Assembly: GCF_008831285.2 (NCBI RefSeq)
Contig: NC_045143.1
Span: 14,099,151 to 14,163,150 of the forward strand
DNA length: 64,000 bases
Reading direction: 5' to 3'
Source of the DNA: Nymphaea colorata
Lineage: Eukaryota > Streptophyta > Magnoliopsida > Nymphaeales > Nymphaeaceae
Shown here: positions 23,836 through 38,800 of the stretch, piece by piece
Numbering within the stretch: the first letter of the stretch is position 1
Layout of the letters: every line of letters starts with the position of its first letter
Notes under the pieces: model-generated
Database searches by the model: none
The model's input: only the letters and a program-made list of their open reading frames with translations
What the model was told of the DNA's origin: nothing
Translations under genes and position numbers: made by a program

Positions 23836-26800
23836 CCTAAGTCACATGGGTACTTCAGTAAGGTCCACGTACCTGTGTCGCCGTACCCATACCCAAAATG
23901 GGTACTTTGACACTTGGGTACCTATAGATCCAAACTGTTTAATTTTTCTTTGATTTAATTTTTTCCACCTTACTTTTTATTCTATTCTTTGGATGTGAAA
24001 ATTCGATTGATGTTCATATTTGACTAAAGGGCTGCTTGGTTGTCCATATGTTTAAAGTTTTTCATAGGTTTCTTAAACACACTGCTGCAAGAGCCGTTGA
24101 TATATATTTTCTATGTTATTTATTTGTTTATGTTGATGTATATTCTTTATTTTGATACATATTTTCTAAGTATTTCTTATTGTTTATATATATATACGGC
24201 CGTACCCCCGCACCCAAGTTTTTTTAAAATGCTCAGTACCCGTACCCGCACCGGTATCCGCACCGGCACCCGTACCCGTACCTATGTGACATAGATATAC
24301 CCTCACGCACCCACCACACCCAATCTTTTTGGGATGTGCTCCACCAGCACCCACACCCGCATTGATGTGACATAGAGCGTGCTACTCATGCCCTACCAAT
24401 TTCCTTAGATCTCATCTAATTTTGATTTTCTCAACAAGAAAGACCATGAGATATGCATACTTGCATGTAGTGTCATATACTTGTTTCTTTTTTGCATTTT
24501 CTTGGCAAGCAAAATCTCGGTACCTGAATATATTATTGGATATGAACATATACTATACCATATAAAAAAACAAAATAAACATTGAAAGAGGTAATAGCTA
24601 AAGAACCTTACAAGATACTGAATATAGTTCTACAATGTACCAATTTTTGCAATACATCAACAATCACGGAATATTTGTATATACGCTTGTGTGTGAAGCT
24701 GTGACCATATGTATAGTAATAATCAGAATAATATAACTACTACAACAACAACAATAATAATAATTGTAACAATAATAGGTAAGGTATTTCAATATCTAAC
24801 AAGGTTCTTAGTTATGTTTTATTGTTTCCTTGTTCAATTGTGCATCATTGTTTTTCTCCAAGAGAAAGTTTGATTGCAGGGAACACTGCATTCCAAGAAC
24901 AATGAGCCCCATGCCCCACAAACGATGGATGCAATACATGTTCAGGATCCACTGGATCCAACATCCCACCCAAAAGGTGGAACGTGCTAACAAATACAAC
25001 CACTCCCACACTGCATGCAACATGCAATATGTTCTGTTCCAACCACTCCAAGAATGAAAACAAAACATCCTCCAGGCTCCAACAACTAAGCATATCAACT
25101 GATGAAAATGATGGGCCTAACCTTGAATTCATTTTCCTATGTTACCTGACAAATATAAAAGGATGTTCCATATGAATACTTTTTCCTTAAAGGCATGCAC
25201 ATTACAAGCACTTTGACCCAATGAAGTAACTCAGTGTTTAGTATAATTCAGTTTATCATGATAAAATTGAGATAAATGTCTGCAATCGTAACAAAACTAA
25301 TTGTCTAATAATTTTGTTCTTTTCTTCTTCAAAATTTTTATATTGATGGCAGAAACAAGTTTCTTTATCATTAGATCCACATATGTTTCCCTTTGTTGTG
25401 GTCCTTATCATTTCCCAAAATTTTACAATGATGGAAGCTACCATAGCCACAAATATCGTTCTCGGAAAAACATCAGTGAGGTTTTTCTCGGGTAATTTTC
25501 TCGAAAAAATCTTGGGAAAGTCTCGGCAATTTTTTGAAAAAATAGACAAAAATTTATGTAAAAACAAAATACGCAAAAAACTAAGGAGGAGACATAAAAT
25601 AGAAATTAAAACTTGAAAAACAAAGAAACAGAACTTGAGGTCTAGATTCTATCATTCTACAATTGTAGCTTGCTGCTCCTCAATTAAATAGTTAAAAGAC
25701 AAAACAAAATTTGGGAGTGAAGGGAAATCTGTAAAAAATAAATAAATAAATAAATAAAGCTAGAAAAAATAAAACTAACTGCAGGTGGTTTCTCCCTTCT
25801 CACATCTCCAACTTCTCTCCAAAGGGCAGAAAGGCCTAAAACATATCGTGGAGGTTAAGAAGAGGACTTAAAAGCCCCAACTTTGTTTTTCCTTTGAACC
25901 GTTTTTACCATTAAAAAGAACAAAAGAGTTCAAAACTGCCCTTTTAAAACCTTTACTTTACATAAACTACCCCTTTTAAAAAGGAAATGGAGCACGTGCA
26001 GTTTAAACTTTTAAATTTCAAAAAATACCAAGACTGCCCTTGTTTGAGCGCAGGTTTAAACTGGGACAAAAAAACGCGATATATATCTTTTGGCAAGATT
26101 TTGAAAATATTACGGCATTTTGCCATTTTTTCTGTTTTCTTGTTTTTATCGTAAATATCACAATATTTTCAAAAATATCACAATATTTGTGGCTATGGAA
26201 GCTACAACCCGGCTAGTTTCCTCATCATCAAATTCAAGGCACCCCTCTCTTGCCTACCAAGAAGCCTTTCCACTGCTCCAGCATTGCATAATTTGCATTG
26301 GATACAGTGGTATAAATCCCTTGGCTTCTAAGTTGAAGAACCAAACCACTGAACCCAGATGTGGTGAGCCCTTTTGGGCTTTTTGATCAGTAAATCAACA
26401 ACAAATCCATAAGAGCACTAACACTTTTTAATAACTTTTCATTAAGCACTAAAAGGCACGTGAGACATATGACAACCATTTCAAGCTGCAAGCAGGAGCA
26501 AATTTCAGCCACCAACAAGTTAGTATGTAGCATCTGATCATACTTCTAAATGACCTAACAGTGGCTGAACCTTTACAATACTTTAGTCTCTGGTCCACTA
26601 GCCAATATAATGGTCCAATAAGAGAGATGAGAAATCATACTGATTTAGCACATTCCTTTTGTAGACAAGAACTATATAACAATTAATCTAATGAAAACTC
26701 CAAGTAGCCAGAACTATAATAGAAGCTTTTGTCAAAGAACAAAAAGCCTAAACAATGACCTAAATGAGGAACAGAAGACAACTTACGTTCCCTCTTCAAC

Positions 26801-29800
26801 ATTTAGCTTCTTATAGAAGTTGACAACAAACATGCCAACAAGGCGCCCATATGTTGACCCAATCATTATTCCAGGAACAAATTGACCAGCTGGTACAGCA
26901 GTTCCAAAAGTTACCACAGCAAGAGAATAAAACATTACCTGGAAGTGGAAGTTGAAAGAGGTTAGTGAATCCAACAAAAAAAGGTTGTCACATAGTGTCT
27001 ATGTTAACATGTTAAGTTATCCATACTTCCAAAAGTTTCCTATGATAGTATGCAAAGTTGATACACCAAATGTACATATGCTACTTCCAAGAATTTTTGC
27101 CTAAAACTGTCCTCAACAACGAAAATTAAACTATAAGCCCAAGAAACAACAGTCCATTCCTAAGGCCACCATAGGAATGCATTTCAGCAAGATGATTAAT
27201 TGTGAACTGCCTAACAGACAAAAGTCATTTCCTCTGTCATGCACACAGCAATGCACCTATTCAGTATATCAGCACAGTGTAGTTATTAGCTATGCTTAGA
27301 AAAGCATTAGGCAATGCCTAGGCATTCAGTACGACCTGGAGCTTAGGTGTGCCTAGGTAGGACTACTAAGCATTTTAGGATATGTCACATGAGTGCAGGG
27401 TGCCGGTGCGGATGCGGATACAGGTGCCGGTGCGACGTATCCCAAAAAAATTGAGTGCAAGGGTGCGGCGAGGGTGTATATATATAATATATTTATTTTA
27501 TATATATAAATATATGTATTCATAATATATATAATTTTAGCTTGTTTCTTAGCTTAATCTGTCCTTTCTTTTTACTTTTATTACTATACATAAAGAAAGA
27601 AATGGGCAGGGGAAAAAAAAAAGAATGGAAATATTTTGAACTTGCATAAGAAAGGATGCAGTTGGTGTGCGTGTTGGAGCTGCACCAGCACCAGCGTCGT
27701 GTCGACACGGGTCTGGCCCCTTTTTTGAAGAGTCCATGCGACATAACTTTTAGGTAGTAACCCAAACACAAAGACAAATAAATTGCAAGTTTGCAACACT
27801 AAATGTTACAAACTTACAACAAGCAAATTGAGCCATTTCTCTGCAAGTACAATCCACCAGTCAATTTATAATGAGTTAACAGCACAATCAAATTCAATCA
27901 CAATCATAAAAATGCATTTTTTGAAAAAAAAAAACATTAAAATGTGAAAAATAAGTCGCCAAAAAACGGAAAAAAAACATGTGTATTGAAAAAAAATGCC
28001 AAAATGAAAAAAAAAAAGAAAAAAAACATGTTTTTTCGTGTTTTTCACGTTTTTTGTGCTTTTCATTTTCGACATTTTTCATGTTTTTTTGTGTTTTTTC
28101 ACATATTTTTATTTTTTCTTTCTTTTTTGCATTTTTCACATTTTTTTTACATTTTCTACTACCACATTTTAATTTTCTCATTTTACTTTTAACTTTTAAC
28201 TTTGTCACAGATATCGTGAGATTTTCAAAAATCTCACGATATTTACGAGAAAACCAGTAAAATGAACATATCAGAAAAATCTCACGAGATTTTGAACAGC
28301 ATACATACCCAGCGGCTAGCAGAATGAGCCAGTCAGCCACATGTAGCATTAGCCTATTAGGGTGTTCTGAAGACCTTTTTGTTTTAAACCTTTTCGTTGT
28401 TATCATTTCCAAAACTGACCCATTTCTTTTTAGTTTCTTACCATCTGACTTTCCAAATTTTCTTTTATTCTTTGCTTTGCACACACATATATTGCAACAT
28501 CTGTATCCAAGTTTTTCTCAAAAGTGAAGCACCCACACACCCATGTGACATAGAATAATACAGATTGTAGTACACAACAGATTGTAGTACACACAAAGCA
28601 TTATACATACACGTACATATATATAACAAATAACATATAATAGAACAGCAGCAGATGATTGTGTAATATATAAATAGTAAATATACAGTTGCCACATGGT
28701 ATTAGCCATCTTTATAGCATAGTGACAGTTTTTTGGTGGTCTTAGCAACAATTTATGGTTTTTTAAGTCATGGCTTTTAAATTGTTGACCATCTGGCAAC
28801 ATCTGTCAAAGAGCATACTTCAACTCTCCTACATATATATATATATATATATATATATAACTGACAACACATCCATAGAGTCGTTTGTCAAATGCTACTG
28901 AAGCCAACTCACCCAGACACAACTGAGACATCAAGCCTACCAGATAAGGCAACATATTTAATAGAAAGAGCTCACCAATATTAGGAACAGAAGCTCATCA
29001 ACATGAGCACATGTTTCCTTTTTGAGTTTGCTTAGAAAAATGATATTCCAACGGGACAACAACAAACAGTAGTTATGTAATCCAAAATTTTAAGTTCTAA
29101 CACTTAATCATTAGAAACCATTACCTTTAGGGCCTTGTAACAACCAGAAACTTGAACTAGGCTGTCCACCAACATACTAAAAAACTAATAGGAAACATTC
29201 ATTTCCTTTTTTATTCAGATAAATAAGAAGCACAAAGGAAACCACCAGGTGACAGAACCAGCTACGGCAAAATGCTGTAACTAAAGAAACATGAACTTTG
29301 CAGTCAAAATACTGACCAGTTGAGCCAGTTGCCAACTAACCTATTTGTCAAACCAACAACTAGTTGGTCAGACCAGTCAATTAGTCTTTATTGTATATAT
29401 ATGCACTCTTTCTACATACATACATACATGTATATAGACACATTCATTCTGGCATAAATTTATTTATTTATCTATTTATTTATTTTTAGTGCTTTGACTT
29501 GGACCAATTAATCCTTTTAGGGTCTTGAACAACAGGTGTGTCGCTTCCAATTTTAATAACTTAGAGCATGCATAATCATCTTCTAAGCAACTTCAAAGTT
29601 ATAACTGGCATAAGCAATAATCAAGAATTTTTGCTAGCAAAAGCAATATACAATACCAGAAACGTAACAAGGCTTTTAGCACTGTATTCATGAAATGTTT
29701 TTGCACTGAACAGATTACGGATAGCATCATCCTGCAGGAAGCAAAATAATTTATTAAATAAAGACCAATAGTCTGCAAATTTCTTGAAATATCAACATTT

Positions 29801-32800
29801 CAGTAATATAACAACCTGTGTATTAAAAAATATAGTCGCCAGGTCATTGTATTCCTTATCCTTGGAGCAGTAAAACTACACAGGGAACAAAAAAGATAAG
29901 TAAGAATAAAGATTGAATCCACCAGAAAGACAACAGGCAATTATCATATGAGTGCACAAGCATGGACAACCACCCAATAGATATTAATCAGCTGTGGTAC
30001 CTAAAGTAATCTTTGTTCTATAGTATAGCACAGCATCCAGTTTGTGCTAGCAAGTTAGGAGGATATTAAGCTTCACCTTCTGCTTCAATGCAATGATATC
30101 AGAAACCCTATAATCAAAAGCATAGTCAGATGGGTACTTCCATAAGGTCCACGTACCCCCGTCGCCGTACCCGTACCCAAAATGGGTACTTTGACTCTTG
30201 GGTACCTATAGATCCAAACTGCTTAATTTTACTTTGATTTAATTTTTTTCACCTTACTTTTTATTATATTCTTTGGATGTGAAAATTCGATTGATGTTCA
30301 TATTTGACTAGGGGGCTGCTTGGTTGTCCATATGTTTAAAGTTTTTCATAGGTTTCTTAAACACACTGCTGCAAGAGCCGTTGATATATATTTTCTATGT
30401 TATTTATTTGTTTATGTTGATGTATATTCTTTATTTTGGTACATATTTTCTAAGTATTTCTTATTGTTTATATATACATACGGTCGTAACCCCGCACCCA
30501 AGCTTTTTGAAAATGGTCAGTCCCGTACCCGCACTGGCACCCGTACCCGTACCTATGTGACATAGATCAGAAGATTATACATCCTGGTGGATGGCCAGTT
30601 TAGAAAAGGATTCATGTAACGGTCAATGTTTTCAGCCCATCGAGAGAAAATTGTAGGAATTGATTCACTATTAGGATCCATACAAAGGTGTTTGATTCCT
30701 ATTCGGATGCCAGGAATGGAACATCCAGTTCCTTATCTTCCAGGAACAGGTTGAACAAATATGATTGCAAGGTTACCCTTGGAATTCTGAAAACACGGCA
30801 TTCTAGGACACAGGAACCAAAATGGGCACACATTCTGCATCCTGCATTTGTGTCAGTAAGAGATATGCACACCACGCATGTGTTCCATTAATCAAATGCC
30901 TCATACAGGACACTTTCTCATGCAAGGGAGCTTTGCAATAAGAGAAGATCTTACACTCTCTGAATGGTATCACCAGAAATTTTGAAGGAAGTTACTATGA
31001 ATAACAGGGTTGTGAATGAAATTTTCAAAAAAACACATGCTGGCGAAGGTAAACATGAGGAAATATATGTTGGCAAAGGTGAACATGAAGAAGCAAATAG
31101 GAAGGAAAGGTGCCTACAGGGCAGTTTACCAGATTGGCTATGAAAGGTGTGCATCATAAATTTTGTACTTCATTGGTTTAGGCAAATTGAGATTTATCTA
31201 TAAGACTGGAATCTGGAAAGAAAGACCTCCAAATGGCTACCCAGACTTACAAAAACAAGCATGGTTTGGCATAATCAGAAGCCTGCCCAAGCCCATTTTC
31301 ACTATCACAATATACATGAAAATATGTATGTGTTCACAAAACAATTCTAGGCTTATAAATACAGCAACTACTCAATTAAAGCCGCACTCCTCAGCTCAGC
31401 CACCATTTTAGCACGACCCGCACTGCATGAATATGAGAGGGAGAGAGAGAGCAGTGTGCAATGGGTGGGAGTGCCACACGCTCTTGTGGCAACTAAATTT
31501 ACTACAAGGATGGAACAAAACTCAATCCACATATATGAGTAACAATTATATTGATGGATGGTGGCAATTCACAAAAAAATTTGCAGTATTCAGGGAAAAA
31601 TTGAGCTTGTTGGGCAAACTGGAGAAAAGGTTGGCTTTGTGGAAAGCAAAGTTGCTCTCCTATGGATATGTGATGCTATCTTTACAAGCACTCTTGCAGA
31701 TTGAAAGTGTGCTGCAAGTGAAGAAAAAACAAATCAATTCACCTTGTTCTACATAGACAAGTTGTATATTATAGAGAGATTAAATCCAAGCAAACTTGAA
31801 AGCATAGCCACAAATATCGTTCTTGGGTTTTTATCGGCAAAGTTTACATCAAGTATTTTTCGGCAAAGTTGTTTTTCTTGGAAAATCTCAGAGTTTTTTA
31901 AAAAAATAAAAAATCAAAATTTTAGGTAACAATACAAGAAATGAAAATCTAATAATTGTTGTATTGCATTTAGGAGGACACGTGAAATACCTAAAACAAA
32001 AGGAAATAAAACAATGAAACAAAAGTTGAAAAATATAAAACAGAAAATGAAAAAAAAAATAAATGAAAAAAATCGAGATAAAATCGCATTAAAATCACGA
32101 TAAATTGATTTTTAACGATTTTTTCAAAATATTGTCATATTTTCTAGTTTTTTCTTTAACATTGTGATATTTTCAAAAATATTGCGATATTTGTGGCTAT
32201 GGTGCTTGAAAGCTGGCTATGAAACTGCTTGTGATATTTGATTTCATTAAAACGAAAAAAATATGTTAGATAGCAAATAACCAATTCACATGGGGCCTTA
32301 GTTGTCAAGGCTTCTAGGCGCTGCCTAGGGAGCCAATGCCTGGTGCCTAGGGGCGCCTGCCCTAAAAAGGTGTCCAATATTTAGCAGACTTTTATTTTTT
32401 TACTAACACTTCAGTTCTTTGAGAGCTTTCTGTAATCAAGTCATATCTAGCTAAAATTAATTGCCATAATCAAGAATTGCATTTAGTCTGGAAATGAAGA
32501 TGAAGAAATTTACCAATATTTAACAAACTTTTACTCTGTTACTTGTGTACTGATTATTTGTTCCGTGAATTGATAAGCATATGTACAAATTTTACAACAT
32601 AGTAATTTAGGAAATGTTTTATGCTTCATGTGTGGACTATCATCTACATAGTTCATATTGTTTCTTTGCAGCTCCAACATCAGACTATGTTGCAGTGATG
32701 TCTGCACATATTTCTCTGATTACTAGACATACACTAAACAAGAGAAATTGGTGATCTTTTTATCATAAACCTAGGTTTTAACATGGGTAAGAAGGCTGGC

Positions 32801-35800
32801 ATAGGTTCCACAAAATATGTTTTAGAGCATATAAGATATATACAAAAATTCATGGTTTTATAGAAGATGTACTTAGCGTATGGCTGGAACTTCCACTTGA
32901 TGAGTTGATATAGAATATGTAATTAACATACAGCAAACTGTACTAAAAACAGAAATTATATAATATAACTGCATATAATATAAGTACGCACGGTATAACA
33001 GTATATAATAAAATTAGAGGACTTAATTTGAAGGGAAGGTGACTTTTCACCTTCCCATAGCCTAGGCACACCTAGCGCCAGCCTAACCACCAGTCCAACA
33101 CCCGTTGCCTGAGTTCAGTATATAATAAAATTACAGGACTTAATTTGAAGGGAAGGTGACTTTTCACCTTCCCTTATCCTAGGCGCACCTAGGCGCCAGC
33201 CTAACCACCAGTCTAACACCTGTCACCTAAGTGATGGACTTAGGCGACAGGTGGGGACTCATGCCTAGGCGTGGACTAGTCCACACCTTAACAACTAAGT
33301 ATGGGACTGGTTATAGATGCCTACTCAATTTCAGACGTAGAATCAACAACGTTTGACACTGATATCCGAAGCAAAATTTACATTGCTATTACTTGATTCC
33401 TTGACTGGAAGGACTCTTTCAGATTGGGACCATAAGAAATTTAGAACAATCCGTCTAAATGGATCAAATTAGACATCAAATTTTCAACATAAAACCAGTA
33501 GACAATAGTTATAGTGAATTGGTTGCCGCAATAAACAGACATGCAAATTGTTACCCATATTACAGATACACTGATTAAATTATTCAGTTTTGAGTGGAGT
33601 GAAATTCTTTAAACTAACACATACTCTTCTTTGAGAAAATATAGTCATTGTATGAAAAAAGACGACATAATAAAAAAAAAGATAAAGGCTAGAAAGCAAT
33701 AAATTGAAAAGTCCAAGGAGATACATGTCACAACACACATAAAGCTAATGAAAACTCACATTTACATAATTTCCATAAGTTCCTGGTGGACGAGGACAAT
33801 CAATACCAGAGTTGGCTTCTGACTCGGGACATGGGCTACATTTCCTTAACAATGGCAATCCAAACGACAGGATAGATGTGATTAAAGACACCAGGCATAC
33901 TTCAATGACCTGCAAGAACAACCAAATTCTTCAGTGTTGCAGAGATAAGAGATTAATTCCAGAGGAAGAAATTTATCTTAGACAGACAATAACAGATAGT
34001 ACCTTTATTTGATTACCCTTCTTATGTAAATAATTTCGACGCCAACGAGTTATATAAAGTGTCAGTTGATTAAATAAGGATCCTGGAAGTACCACAATGA
34101 CATGCATATAAAACAGTTCAAAAGATAAAAAACAGAATTTAGTCCATCAAGGAGCAAAATATTATTCCATTACATACCTAAAAGGCCCCCAATAACACCA
34201 ATGACAGCCATGGGCAATAATTCCCGAAAAGAGTAATCCTCTTGACCACTATCATAAGAACATGACAATTAAAACAAGAAACCAAATGCAGCACCAACTC
34301 AATGTAAGGAAAATGTTAGTAAAGGTAGAACGGTTTTAGATACTAACCCAGATATATCCCATATGATGAAGCCACCAGAACCAAAATGGCCACAATTTCC
34401 ATTTTTACACCAACCCATGGCTGAACGAACAAAAACTGCCACCACAGCAGATGTAAAGAATACCCGCCACATAAGCTGACTCCTCCACCTGTAACAAAGT
34501 ACAACATAGTTCAAGATAGATCAAAGATATAGAAAATGCTACTGCAAAAGTATTTTAAAATAAATTTATAAACATCGTTAAACCGTCCAAGTTTTTGCGT
34601 CATGAATCAAAAGGAGGATCTTTTTCACCATTCATCTGGTTCCATGGTCATATTCTCGCAGTGGTAATAAGTGATCAATGTAAACCCTAATTATCAGAGT
34701 TAGAAATATGTTGTTTACCTCATGCTCCAACCATAGCAACATTATGAAACATTGACACCAATCACATTTTCTAATCTAAAAAATAACACTAGATCTAATG
34801 CATGATAGTTCAGCTTTTACTATTCATTGTCCTTATATCTCCGTTTTATTCATTAATTTTCTTGCATCATCTAGGTCCTGTTCTATCCAGGAAATATTTG
34901 CTCCAAAAAAGCTAGCAAGAATATCCACATTATAGTCATACATCGCTATTATGAGCTCCTAATCTTTACAAGTTTAGAGTAGTGAATGTTCAACTCACTT
35001 TAGCATCCATCTCTTCTATATAATTACAATATTACAGTGCAAGAAATTGATAATCAAACATTAAACCATCCTGCACATTAGCAAGAAAAGTAACACTTGC
35101 TAGACATGCAAAATGATGTTCTCTTATGGTATTGGAAGAGTTAAAGAACACTGTGAGAAGCTTACTTCGACCATCAATAGTGGAAGATAAAATAAGTTAA
35201 ATCGACAATATTCTCACCAAGACGTAACCTCCTCAAGTGCAAAAAGTACACCACCAACAGGAGCCCTAAAAGCAGCAGCAACTCCAGCAGCACAACCACA
35301 AGTCACCTTAGAAACATAAGCTAATCAGAGAAAAGAACATCTAATAGAAAAGATATAATGTTCAGGAACTTTGCCAGTGAAAGATCCTCTAGCATGTTTG
35401 CCTGTCACAGTGGAAAAAGAACAGATGCTATACAACCAGATACGAGACGAAGATACTAAATGAGAAAGAAAGAAGCTTAAACTTGTCCAAAAGAGTACAC
35501 AATGCATCGTTCAGCCTAGTGAGGTAGAAAATTGAAAATAGTAGCACTGTCCTACAATTGTAATGATAAACTAACAATCAATATAGAAAACAGTACATCT
35601 TTCTGATGGAGAATGCATTAGAGAACCAAACAAGTTCAGAAAGAAAATAAACGGTGTTGACTGAAGAGACACATTTCTTAATTATGTAATGATGTGAAAG
35701 CAAATCAAACAAGGTCAGAAGAAAATAAACGGTGTTGACTGAAGAGACACATTTCTTAATTATGTAAAGATGTGAAAGCAAATGCCGTAACAAACAAGAG

Positions 35801-38800
35801 AAAGGCAGAGAATGAATACACCAATCCACAATAGAGTTCTCAACCTATTATGAAGGCCCAGCCAATGATATCACATATAGTAAAGAAATTACATTTGGCT
35901 GTACCCATATTCCACTAAGGTTTCCAAGCAACGTTAGCATCACATCCTGAATGAATTGGACACATATACAAGTACATTTCACAAAATGTCAAAAAGATTT
36001 CAATTTCTCATGTCTGAACAAACAGCTCAGAGTTTTGGTGATAGTTGACCTGAGTATGTGACCAGATATGGGATAATAAATTCACTAACATGCTTTCAAA
36101 AATTTTTAGGTTGAATCAGGAAGTTAGATGCTAAGAGATTGGAAACTCTGGTTCTACATTACCCAGCCACCTAAATCAACATGTTACAAAAAGAAACATT
36201 AATAATGAATTTTCCACAGTTCACAAGTCATAAACAAATCTGCTGACAGAAACTTCCACAGGCAATGTCATGGCATGGGACATTGTCATACGATGGTGAC
36301 TCAAACTAAGGCCAACAAGCAAACTTGTGCATTATTGGGCTGTCTCGGCCATATTCATTAATGTATGCAGGTCATGATAAACATAACATAAGTAGCCCAC
36401 CAGAAAGAGAGCATGAATGTGCCACGTAATTCAATGTTGTAAAAGGCGTACCATAATGCATATCCGCTAGGCCAACCTATCCGCCGTTTGTAACGTAACA
36501 TAAATGTAGCGTAGCGTATCATAGAATTAATTTTTCAATTCAAAAAAAAATAAAAAGTAGGAAAAGTAGAGAAAAAATCAGGAAAAATGTATTCTACATA
36601 AAAAACTCATCACACATAAAGAACATTCATGATCATCATTCATAAGCCATAATATATCAACAATACACTTACAAATGAGATTTCATAGATTCATAATAAC
36701 ATAATAAGCATCCATCAGAAGTTTAAAGTGTTTTACATTATATCACAAGTTCACACAACTTATAAGTGTTCATTGTCAAGTGCCAAATATCATGATTATC
36801 ATAAAAAAAATGATAACCATCATTATCTTCATCCTCGCTTTCTTTTGTCTCCAAATGGAATGTCCTCACCAACATATGATCGATTTTTCTACAAAACTAG
36901 CAAAACCTCCTCTTCCCACAACTCCTAAGATGTTTAGAAAGCGGAACAGAGGTGTTGTTTTACAAAGAAACACAAAAATAGGGGATTCAAGCCCCTTTTT
37001 TCGCTTTGTCCTTTTATCGCATGATACAGGCAATACGCCTACAACACACTGTGTATCAATGTATTGTAGGCACATTGTATAGATTTTTCACTATACATAT
37101 CACACGATACAAGACCGTATCGTGCGAGACGGATAACACTGATGTAATTAGCTATTAACACATGCAAGCCATGATAAGCACAATAAGTGTGGTCAAATTA
37201 TTCCACCCTTCAGGGTTAGAAAAGGTAAAGCCAAAACTAATTGAGACATCCATTTTATATGCAGAGACCAAACCGAGAATATGTTTTACAAAGTATTTGG
37301 AGGTTGAGGCAACAAATAGCTCCACTTAGCTTGTCCAAAGCAAAGCTACAAATATTGTTCTCAGGTTTCTAATGGCGATGTTTTTATCGGGTATTTTTTG
37401 GCAAAGTTGCTTTTCTTGGGAAAATTTTGGCAAAAATCTCTGCAAATTTTTGAAATGTGAACAAATAAAACAAATGAAAAACTAATAATAAGACATCAAA
37501 AAACTAGATAAAATGACAAAATAATGTCACAACAATGATAAAAATGGTTAAGTTTAAAGGTAAATCTATGATGCCACTGACCTTAAAAAAGAGACAAACG
37601 AAAAACGGGAAAAAGATGTGAAAAAATGCAATAAATACATTTTTCATGTTTTAAAAAAAATGGGTTTTTTTCTTTCTTTTTTTTTGGCATTTTTCTCGTA
37701 AATTGTGATATTTTCAAAAAATATCACGACATTTGTTGCTACGGTTGAAAGGCTTCAAAATCTATTCAATCTATATGCAGAGTTGCATGTGTGACGAATA
37801 TGATGTAACATGCCATCAAACCCAGGATCCATTTATTTTGCCTTTAAGTTCCATATTTGTGCCAACAAATGTCCCTTTAAGTATGGCACACTAAGTGCAA
37901 TCAGTATTCTTATCAAATACATGTGCATCTCAAAAATTGAATGTTCATTCATATGTAGTTCAAGAGAGTAGAATCAAAACAATTTTGCAGTTCCACAAGT
38001 AACAAAAGAATGGGAAGGAGTATAATCTATGCACATTATGGATGGGCGGTAGGAATATTGTAAAGTGTGTAACTAACCTGAATTGATCAAGCCAATAGTT
38101 AGATGCATAACATAATGTACTGTAATGTAAGATAAAAAAATCATAAATTTATTTTTTTATGTGAAAAAATTCAAAACCAATTTTAAAAAATTAAGAAAAG
38201 TTAAAACCACAGTCACAAATAACGTTTCGCAGTTTTAAACGGCGAGGTTTTTCTGGGGTATGATAGGGAGACCTTAGAAAAAATGGGAAAAATTCGGTAA
38301 ATTTTTAAAAATTTAAAAAAACTAAAAATGGAGGAAAATAAAATAAGTGAAACTAATAACACAAACATTAAAAGATAAGTAGATTTGCAATAAATAAAAA
38401 AAATGAAAAAAAAAAACTGTTTGGCATTAAAAAAATGAAAAAATGAAAAAAAAAGTGAGAAAAACATGTTAAACCGCATTTTTTTTAAGTCAAAAAAACG
38501 CATTTTGTAAGTTTTAAACTGCAATTAATTTATGAAAAAAACACGTTTTTTGTGACTATGGTGACAGTTTTTTGGTGACTATGGACTGACTGTTAGAATA
38601 TCTTGTAATAGGGAACCGGGTCCGGATATGGACCCGGTCCCATGGGCACGGATACCGAGGCTGGCTCGGTACCCTAGACGGGCTCTCTACCTCTCTCTCT
38701 TATAAGCTCCACTTATTGTAAATCTGAAGATTAAGTGGAATTAATTTTTTCTCTCTCCTAGGGTTGCGGTTTTGCCCCTAGGTTAGAGCTTCTCCGTGGT

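Noticed and set aside
24808-25132. A Trp/Cys-rich minus-strand open frame in CLC-d intron 14
   Set aside because: Overlapping frames are equally open on both strands, it matches no CLC-d segment, and it lies between exons that join in phase without it.
27866-28484. Long Lys- and Phe-rich open frames
   Set aside because: They come from A-rich and T-rich low-complexity DNA around the intron-13 palindrome and are not protein-coding.
31427-31756. A 109-residue open frame with a faint LINE reverse-transcriptase-like phrase ([14 protein letters not shown])
   Set aside because: The similarity is short and lacks the catalytic motif and flanking domains, and the region lies in CLC-d intron 11. Not enough to call a LINE fragment.
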